Assembly (NCBI GenBank): GCA_001411745.2 | Contig: LIQB01000003.2 | Coordinates: 709,078-773,077 of the forward strand | DNA from: Psychrobacter glacincola | GTDB lineage: Bacteria; Pseudomonadota; Gammaproteobacteria; Pseudomonadales; Moraxellaceae | Length of the DNA stretch: 64,000 bases | Direction of reading: 5' to 3' | Part shown: one piece after another, positions 58,432-64,000 of the stretch | How positions within the stretch are numbered: position 1 is the first letter of the stretch | Layout of the letters: each line of letters starts with the position of its first letter | Position numbers and translations under genes: made by a program | Notes under the pieces: generated by a model | Databases searched by the model: none | Seen by the model: only the letters and a program-made list of their open reading frames with translations | Told to the model about the DNA's origin: nothing

Positions 58432-59505
58432 ATGCAAGATACCTTCATACAAGCCTACCCAAAGCTACTACAGCCTTCCGTTGCAGTCGCGGGCTTGTGG
58501 CTGGCGCATGGTGATGAGCCACTACTCAGTCAATGGCTCATCGATGCCCTGCGACCACATTGGCGCGCGCAGAATTACGCGATTAAGCGTATTGAGCTGA
58601 TATCAGTCAAGAGCTGGCAAGAAGTATTGTCAGAGCTTGGTAGCCAGTCTTTATTTGATGATGCCAGTGCACTCATCGTGACGGGCAATCATAAGCCTGA
58701 CAAGGCCGTTATCACTGAGCTTGAGCGCTTTGCCGTTGAAGCTCAAACAGGGACGCACAGTCATAGTTTATTATGGCTCACGCCCAAACAAGACAAGCGA
58801 GCGCAGAGCAGCAAGTGGTTTACGCCATTTGCTCAATATGGTCATGTCATTGATTGCAATTTATATAATGAGCAGCAACGACAGCAGCTACTGCAAATAC
58901 AAGCTCAGCAGTTTGGCTTACGGCTATCGCAAGAGGCGTGGCAGCTGCTTATGTCGCATACTGAGCACCATCTGCTAAGCGCTTATCAGACCTTATGGCG
59001 GCTATCCTACTTATTTGCGCCGCAGCTAGTCGCTAAGAATATTGAGGCTAGTCAACAGGCTGATCACTCTACACAACTGACAAACAATGTTGCCTTAGAC
59101 ATTAAGGATCTACAAGCCGCGTTGGTCAGTGATGCACAATTTAGTGTCTTTGATTTATCGGATGCCATGCTTGCCAGTAACAGCACGCAAGTCGCTAAAA
59201 TCATGTTTCAGCTGAAAGCCACCGACGAGCCAACCACCTTGGTATTATGGGCGATTAGTAAAGACATGCGGCAAATCATGCAATTGATGGATGGGCAAGA
59301 TCCGCAAGCGCTTGGTATCTGGCGTAGCAAACAAGGGTTGTACCAGCAAGCTTGCCGTCGCCAGTCAAAAGCGCAAACGGCTGAATGGCCTGCCCTGCTT
59401 TATAAATGTGACCAAGCCATCAAAGGACTCGTGCGTCAGCCAGCGTGGGAGTTATTATTGCAGGCAGCGTTAGAGCTATCTGGAAAGCGTTTGTTTGTCG
59501 TTTAA
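58432..59505 (+). CDS. holA: DNA polymerase III subunit delta
   Basis: Delta opens the sliding clamp within the clamp loader. The 357-residue protein has the domain I stretch LWLAHGDEPLLSQWLIDALR, the QSLFDDASALIVTG clamp-binding wedge, and the later LVLWAISKDMRQIMQL and helical C-terminal collar. Length is close to E. coli HolA (343). It follows lptE by 58 bp. Its stop abuts a convergent small gene. Confidence 0.92.
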   Translation: MQDTFIQAYPKLLQPSVAVAGLWLAHGDEPLLSQWLIDALRPHWRAQNYAIKRIELISVKSWQEVLSELGSQSLFDDASALIVTGNHKPDKAVITELERFAVEAQTGTHSHSLLWLTPKQDKRAQSSKWFTPFAQYGHVIDCNLYNEQQRQQLLQIQAQQFGLRLSQEAWQLLMSHTEHHLLSAYQTLWRLSYLFAPQLVAKNIEASQQADHSTQLTNNVALDIKDLQAALVSDAQFSVFDLSDAMLASNSTQVAKIMFQLKATDEPTTLVLWAISKDMRQIMQLMDGQDPQALGIWRSKQGLYQQACRRQSKAQTAEWPALLYKCDQAIKGLVRQPAWELLLQAALELSGKRLFVV

Positions 59506-59694
59506 TCATTTGAAGAAATTTAACAACTTGTTTAACCAAGTTTTCTTATCGTAAGTTCTGTTATTAACTGAATAAGGAAAGTTTTTTAAAGTTTCTGTTA
59601 TATATGCTTCTTTTTTTCTACCCCATTCATGATTTAGCTGCGTCATAAGTTCAATTTGCTTATTAAAGCGTATAACTCTTTGATCTTCACTCAT
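59506..59694 (-). CDS. Small unrecognised protein, 62 residues
   Basis: A basic, Asn/Lys-rich 62-residue frame (MSEDQRVIRFNKQIELMTQLNHEW, ending LLNFFK) without signal or membrane segment. Its stop touches the holA stop. It lies 29 bp downstream of the Imm63-like gene on the same strand and shares its AT-rich base use, so the two probably arrived together. I do not recognise a family; it could be a remnant of a larger toxin- or immunity-related gene. Confidence 0.5.
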   Translation of the reverse strand: MSEDQRVIRFNKQIELMTQLNHEWGRKKEAYITETLKNFPYSVNNRTYDKKTWLNKLLNFFK

Positions 59695-59723
59695 GACACT
59701 ATTCTCTTGCTCATACTCGCCTG

Positions 59724-59969
59724 CTACCCTACCCTAGACGTTACCATCTCAAAAAACTCATAAATGAAATCATCTACATCTAAAAAAGATTCTCTAGATA
59801 ACTCACTACCGCGCTCACATATTACATAGTGGTAATAGCCACCGCTTATCTCCAAGTGTGGCTCACCAAATCCAGAAGGCATATCTCTTAAAATAACATC
59901 ATCAATATTTAGCCCTATCTTTTTACTATAATCGTTAATTATTTTTTGAATTTGCTGATGGTTTAACAT
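59724..59969 (-). CDS. Imm63-like immunity protein
   Basis: An 81-residue protein that resembles Imm63 immunity proteins of polymorphic toxin systems, which bind and block a partner toxin. The supporting stretch is EPHLEISGGYYHYVICERGSELSRE, followed by DVDDFIYEFFEMVT: the GYHYV, ERG and acidic-aromatic end are the family's pattern as I recall it. No toxin gene, Rhs or CdiA-like sequence is nearby, so it is an orphan. The AT-rich composition differs from holA and macA around it. The call rests on memory of the family, not a search. Confidence 0.65.
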   Translation of the reverse strand: MLNHQQIQKIINDYSKKIGLNIDDVILRDMPSGFGEPHLEISGGYYHYVICERGSELSRESFLDVDDFIYEFFEMVTSRVG

Positions 59970-60122
59970 TACATTCTTCCTTTGTTTATTATTTCCATAA
60001 TATAGTCTGCCTTATCTCTACTGCTGAACTTCTTAACCTTTCGTAAACTAATTTCCGTTCCCTTTTGCAGGTGAAGTCTCTACTATATCTACACTTGATT
60101 TAATTGTAATTGGATTGTTGTC

Positions 60123-61463
60123 ATGCGCAAAATAAGCAAAAAGTCTGCTATCAAATGGGGTGTCATCGCCTTAATCATCGTAGCATTAGGGGCTTTGGCC
60201 TATACTTTTTTAAAACCAGAAGAAGAAAAACCCAGTTATTTAACCGCACCTGTTGAGGTTGGTGATATCGAAAACAATGTCATGGCATCAGGTAAAGTTA
60301 AAGCACTTAATACCGTTGATGTCGGTGCACAGGTTTCTGGTGAGGTCACAAACCTCTATGTAGAAGTGGGTGACGAGGTGAAACAAGGCGATTTGATTGC
60401 ACAGATTGATCAAGTGACTCAGAAGAACAGCCTGAGCAATGAACAAGCCAGCCTTGAGCAAAGCGAAGCCGCGCTACAAAGTGCGCAAGCAGAATCGTTA
60501 AGCAAACAAGCTAGTCTAAAAAGTGCTTATGCTGATCTTGCCAGCCGTCAGTCTGAGCTTAAACAAGCACAGTCTGATTTTGCACGCCTGCAAGGACTAC
60601 TCGCTATCGATGCGATATCACAACAGGATTACGATACACAGGCAACAAAAGTTCAAACAGCGCAGGCAGCGGTCGCCAATGCACGCGCTGCTATTGATAC
60701 GGCACAAGCCGCCATTGCAACAGCCACTGCAAACATTAATAGCCAACAAGCAGCATTACGAAAGTCTCAAACCAATGTCGCAACGGCTCAAGAAGACCTT
60801 AGCTATACAACGATTCGCGCACCAATATCAGGTACTGTCGTCTCAGTGACCACAGAGCAAGGCACGACGGTCAATGCCAATCAAACAGCCCCGACCATCG
60901 TAACTTTAGCAGATTTGTCTACTGTTAGAATCAACGCACAAATCTCCGAAGCCGATGTTATCAATGTCAATGCTGGTATGCCCGCCTACTTTAATATCAT
61001 CGGTAATCCAGACAAGCAGTATGATGCGACACTGACAGCTATTGAGCCGGCACCTGAGGAAATTAGCAAGACCAGCTCAACCGATTCTGCGATCTACTAT
61101 GTTGGCTATGTTGAAGTAGCTAACCCTGAGCGATTATTTCGTATTGATATGACCGCCCAGATTTATATCATCATCGATCAAGCCAAAGACGCGTTGCTTG
61201 TGCCATCAGCAGCCATACAAGAAAGACCCGCGAGAAATCAAACTGAAGGTCAAGCAAAAACCAGCAAGGTTGTACGCGTACTAAGTGATGACGGCACAGT
61301 AGAACCTCGCACAGTAGAAGTAGGCATTGATAACCGAGTAAATGCGCAGATTTTAAGTGGTTTAAAAGAAGGTGAGCAGGTTATCATCGGCGAAGGTAGT
61401 GCCAATGCTTCAGGTAAAGGTGGTGGTCGTACTCGTATACCTGGTGGTACTCCAAGGATGTAA
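60123..61463 (+). CDS. macA: MacA-like periplasmic adaptor subunit
   Basis: The membrane-fusion partner of MacB, 446 residues. One N-terminal helix (about 13-30) anchors it in the inner membrane; a lipoyl-like half (VDVGAQVSGEVTNLYVEVGDEVKQGDLIAQID) precedes a long coiled-coil hairpin (about 100-235, rich in Ala, Gln and Ser), then the second lipoyl half (YTTIRAPISGTVVSVTTEQG) and beta-barrel. The C-terminal end is Gly-rich. With MacB and an outer-membrane channel such as TolC it exports macrolides, peptides or lipids; the true substrate here is unknown. No tolC gene is adjacent. Confidence 0.88.
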   Translation: MRKISKKSAIKWGVIALIIVALGALAYTFLKPEEEKPSYLTAPVEVGDIENNVMASGKVKALNTVDVGAQVSGEVTNLYVEVGDEVKQGDLIAQIDQVTQKNSLSNEQASLEQSEAALQSAQAESLSKQASLKSAYADLASRQSELKQAQSDFARLQGLLAIDAISQQDYDTQATKVQTAQAAVANARAAIDTAQAAIATATANINSQQAALRKSQTNVATAQEDLSYTTIRAPISGTVVSVTTEQGTTVNANQTAPTIVTLADLSTVRINAQISEADVINVNAGMPAYFNIIGNPDKQYDATLTAIEPAPEEISKTSSTDSAIYYVGYVEVANPERLFRIDMTAQIYIIIDQAKDALLVPSAAIQERPARNQTEGQAKTSKVVRVLSDDGTVEPRTVEVGIDNRVNAQILSGLKEGEQVIIGEGSANASGKGGGRTRIPGGTPRM

Positions 61464-61489
61464 TTAATTCTTTGACTATGTTAACGATG

Positions 61490-61516
61490 AAAGGGCTTGA
61501 GCAACTTAGCCCTTTT
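61490..61516 (+). terminator. Short hairpin between macA and macB
   Basis: Arms AAAGGGCT (61490-61497) and AGCCCTTT (61508-61515), ten-base loop, followed by TTCTC. It is weak as a terminator and lies in the 90-bp spacer, so it may lower macB relative to macA. Confidence 0.6.
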
Positions 61517-61553
61517 CTCACGACACTCACTATCTTTGATTAAAGACATTGCT

Positions 61554-63605
61554 ATGACTATATCTCAATCTGCTAAACAGCCGACCGACAGCACTAGCGC
61601 TTCGATAGAAAACGACTCATCGAATGATACTGCAGCTACCGCTGACAAGCCCATTATGGAGCTGTCGGGTATTATTCGAGAGTTTGCTGCCGGCGAGCAA
61701 ACCATTCGCGTATTGCACGAGGTTAATTTAACGATTAATCAAGGTGAAATGGTCGCGATTATCGGGCAATCTGGCTCTGGTAAGTCTACACTAATGAATA
61801 TCTTGGGTTGCTTAGATCAGGCGACAGCAGGTGACTATAAGATTTATGGCCAATCAGCAAACAAACTAGAGGCAGATGAATTGGCTGAGTTACGCCGAGA
61901 GCATTTTGGCTTTATCTTTCAGCGCTACCACCTGCTTGGTGACATTAGCGCCAAAGATAACGTTGCCGTCCCTGCCGTATATGCTGGTATGAACACTGAG
62001 GCACGAATCAATCGCGCAGAAAAGCTCTTGACCAATCTAGGTCTTGGTGAAAAGGTAAATAATCGTCCTAGCCAGCTCTCAGGCGGCCAACAACAGCGTG
62101 TTTCTGTTGCTCGCGCTCTGATGAATGGTGGCGATGTCATCTTAGCTGATGAGCCAACTGGCGCACTAGATAGCAAATCTGGCGAAGATGTGATGGCGAT
62201 CTTACATGATCTAAATGCTAAAGGTCATACCATTATCATGGTCACTCATGATCCCAAACTTGCGGCCCAAGCCGAACGGGTTATTGAGTTAAAAGATGGC
62301 TACGTCATTGCTGATTATAAAACTGAGCATTATAAACAGACAACTCAACACCCAGAATCTATCCTCGGTGGACATCGTAAAAGTGCCTTCGGAAGCTTTG
62401 TGGATCGTTTGCTCGAAGCTTTTAAAATGTCCTTACTTGCCATGCGTGCACACAAGATGCGCACCTTGCTGACCATGTTAGGCATTATCATCGGTATCGC
62501 TGCGGTTGTGTCTATCGTTGGTCTTGGTCAAGGCTCTCAGCAGCAAATTCTCGCAAATATTAGCTCGTTAGGAACCAATACTATAACAGTGAATGACGGC
62601 TACCCTAGAGGCGACCCGCGACGTAAATATAATGACGACAACCTCACACCAGAAGATGCAGAAGCGGTCAGCAGTCAGCCGTATGTTATCAATGTGAGCC
62701 CTCAAGTCAATACCAGCTCTAGTGTACGCTATCGCAGCGTGCAGGAAGACTCGACCATCAATGGTGTTGGTGAGTATTATCTAGAGGTCACTGGTGAGAC
62801 GCTGGCATTAGGTCAAGGTTTCGATTCGCAAAGTATCGACCTTCGCAGTCAAGATATTATTATCGATGACAATGCCAAGAGTGCTTTTTTTGCAAATATA
62901 GATAACCCTATCGGAGAAGTCATACTCATCGGTAGTGTGCCTGGACGCGTGGTTGGCGTCCTTGAGGCAAGCGACAGTGGCTTTGGACCAAGTAGCACGA
63001 CACCCGTCATATATATGCCTTATACCACTGTGATGTCACGTATAACTGGTAGTGCAAATATTGATAGTTTTATAGCACTGTTAGATGACAGTGTCTCATC
63101 TAGTGTCGCTGAGTCAGCTATTTCCGACATAATAGAAGGTCGCCATGGTAAAGATGATTTTAATATTATTAACTCAGATTCTATTCGTCAGACCATTGAA
63201 TCAACGACAGGTACTATGACACTGCTCATCTCATCGGTTGCTGTTATCTCATTGATCGTTGGTGGTATTGGTGTGATGAATATTATGCTAGTATCGGTCA
63301 CGGAACGCACTAATGAAATTGGGGTACGTATGGCAGTTGGGGCTCGTCAAAACGATATCATGCAGCAGTTTTTGATAGAAGCCGTACTCGTCTGTATTTT
63401 GGGCGGCTTATTAGGTATTGGACTGGCCTTTGCTATTGGTGAAATCATTAATAATTTTGCTGGTGATAGCTTTAAAGTGATTTACTCATCAACCTCTATT
63501 ATTGCTGCCTTTATTTGTTCAACCTTGATTGGTGTCGTATTTGGATTCTTGCCAGCGCGTAATGCTGCTAAATTAGATCCTGTTGAAGCACTGTCTAGGG
63601 ACTAA
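61554..63605 (+). CDS. macB: MacB-like ABC transporter, fused ATPase and permease
   Basis: A 683-residue protein with an N-terminal ABC domain (Walker [10 protein letters not shown] at 71-79; signature [15 protein letters not shown]; Walker [14 protein letters not shown]) and a C-terminal MacB/FtsX-type permease (four membrane segments: one at about 305-325, then a large periplasmic domain, and three near the end). The permease ends with the [17 protein letters not shown] motif. MacB couples ATP use to periplasmic substrate movement without moving it across the inner membrane. The ATG at 61554 is preferred; a TTG at 61497 lies in the hairpin and has no ribosome site. Confidence 0.92.
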   Translation: MTISQSAKQPTDSTSASIENDSSNDTAATADKPIMELSGIIREFAAGEQTIRVLHEVNLTINQGEMVAIIGQSGSGKSTLMNILGCLDQATAGDYKIYGQSANKLEADELAELRREHFGFIFQRYHLLGDISAKDNVAVPAVYAGMNTEARINRAEKLLTNLGLGEKVNNRPSQLSGGQQQRVSVARALMNGGDVILADEPTGALDSKSGEDVMAILHDLNAKGHTIIMVTHDPKLAAQAERVIELKDGYVIADYKTEHYKQTTQHPESILGGHRKSAFGSFVDRLLEAFKMSLLAMRAHKMRTLLTMLGIIIGIAAVVSIVGLGQGSQQQILANISSLGTNTITVNDGYPRGDPRRKYNDDNLTPEDAEAVSSQPYVINVSPQVNTSSSVRYRSVQEDSTINGVGEYYLEVTGETLALGQGFDSQSIDLRSQDIIIDDNAKSAFFANIDNPIGEVILIGSVPGRVVGVLEASDSGFGPSSTTPVIYMPYTTVMSRITGSANIDSFIALLDDSVSSSVAESAISDIIEGRHGKDDFNIINSDSIRQTIESTTGTMTLLISSVAVISLIVGGIGVMNIMLVSVTERTNEIGVRMAVGARQNDIMQQFLIEAVLVCILGGLLGIGLAFAIGEIINNFAGDSFKVIYSSTSIIAAFICSTLIGVVFGFLPARNAAKLDPVEALSRD

Positions 63606-63625
63606 AACGTCGCGACTGACGTTTT
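63604..63625 (+). terminator. Terminator after macB
   Basis: Arms AAAACGTC (63604-63611) and GACGTTTT (63618-63625) with loop GCGACT. The left arm overlaps the macB stop region. Confidence 0.65.
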
Positions 63626-63943
63626 AAATAGTCATTTACTGCCATGAAACAGCCACCAATAAGCCAAATTATATAAAAAAACGCATTTTTTCGCATTAAT
63701 TGCACTTTTTTTATATTACGGGGTTGTAATTGTGCTGATAGTGTATATAATGTGCTCTCACGTTTAGGGATAGAAATTCTTTAAACGTTGAAACAAACTT
63801 AATGCCTCTTTTAATGTTGATTGACCTAATATTAAAAATTAAGTTTAAAGACATTTTTTAGATGTCTAGTTTTAATAAGTTTGCCTTTAAGGAAATTTAT
63901 CTTGCAGAGTTAAAAAAGCCATGCTTTTTTTATACACTCTTCA
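63626..63943 (+). promoter_or_regulatory. Leader and probable promoter of tRNA-Lys
   Basis: About 320 bp without a gene. TTGTAA (63724-63729), a 16-bp spacer and TATAAT (63746-63751) make a good sigma-70 promoter. Downstream are a stem ACGTTTA/TAAACGT (63760-63788), an inverted pair AAACTTAAT/ATTAAGTTT (63795-63803, 63838-63846) and a hairpin AAAAAAGC/GCTTTTTT (63912-63930) close to the tRNA. This resembles a structured leader of a stable RNA. Confidence 0.6.
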
Positions 63944-64000
63944 GGGCCGATAGCTCAGTTGGTAGAGCAGTTGACTTTTAATCAATTGGTCCCGCGTTCG
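63944..64000 (+). tRNA. tRNA-Lys (UUU), cut by the window edge
   Basis: The acceptor strand GGGCCGA, D arm GCTC..GAGC and anticodon arm TTGAC-TTTTAA-TCAA are visible, with anticodon TTT at 63977-63979. The sequence agrees with E. coli tRNA-Lys at most positions of the first 57. The T arm and 3' end lie outside the window. Confidence 0.93.

Noticed and set aside
61497..61553. TTG start for macB
   Set aside because: It lies within a hairpin and has no ribosome site; the ATG at 61554 leads directly into the ABC domain.

Overview
The window reads as chromosomal DNA of a gammaproteobacterium of the Moraxellaceae, most likely Psychrobacter. This is inferred from the protein families and their order: a NadQ-type Nudix regulator beside nadC/nadAB, a 13-gene nuo operon with fused nuoCD, dut-algC-argB, leuS-lptE-holA, frequent TTG starts behind AAGGAT ribosome sites, and moderate G+C. 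No database search was run, so the genus is an inference. I see no phage, IS element, CRISPR array or rRNA; one tRNA (Lys, UUU) is cut by the right edge.

Layout. 1-3.4 kb: the 5' part of an unrecognised gene (minus), argO, a trimethylamine monooxygenase (tmm) and a MarC-family protein. 3.7-9.1 kb: the NAD de novo module nadC / nadQ / nadA-nadB, with two near-identical inverted repeats placed over the nadC and nadA promoters. 9.2-14.9 kb: a lipid module made of a CdsA-like enzyme converging on a translationally coupled operon: a YnbA-YnbC fusion, an unusual patatin-like protein, and an SDR. 15.2-22.9 kb: the lysine exporter lysO, four tandem TSP3/OmpA-like lipoproteins with an unrecognised membrane protein in their midst, then two ubiquinone hydroxylases. 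23.5-29.5 kb: ybeZ(phoH)-ybeY, mscS, a TonB-like protein, an unrecognised conserved-looking protein and fpr. 29.7-46.1 kb: the whole complex I operon (nuoA to nuoN, minus strand), ended by a clear terminator. 47-63.6 kb (plus strand mostly): rep, mgtE, dut, algC, argB, a small membrane protein, an ArsC/Spx-like protein, leuS, lptE, holA, a small AT-rich insert with an orphan Imm63-like immunity gene, and macAB. The tRNA-Lys follows a promoter-like leader.

How the parts work together. nadA and nadB convert aspartate and dihydroxyacetone phosphate to quinolinate and nadC converts that to NaMN; the regulator between them probably sees NAD status and acts on both operators. Complex I then uses the NADH pool and passes electrons to the ubiquinone whose ring is hydroxylated by the Ubi enzymes encoded nearby. 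The least explained part is the 9.2-14.9 kb lipid module: it holds all the pieces for making and remodelling an unusual phospholipid (CDP-DAG synthase-like, CDP-alcohol transferase, hydrolase, methyltransferase, acyl-hydrolase fold, reductase), several with substituted catalytic residues. It is the best candidate here for an undescribed system.
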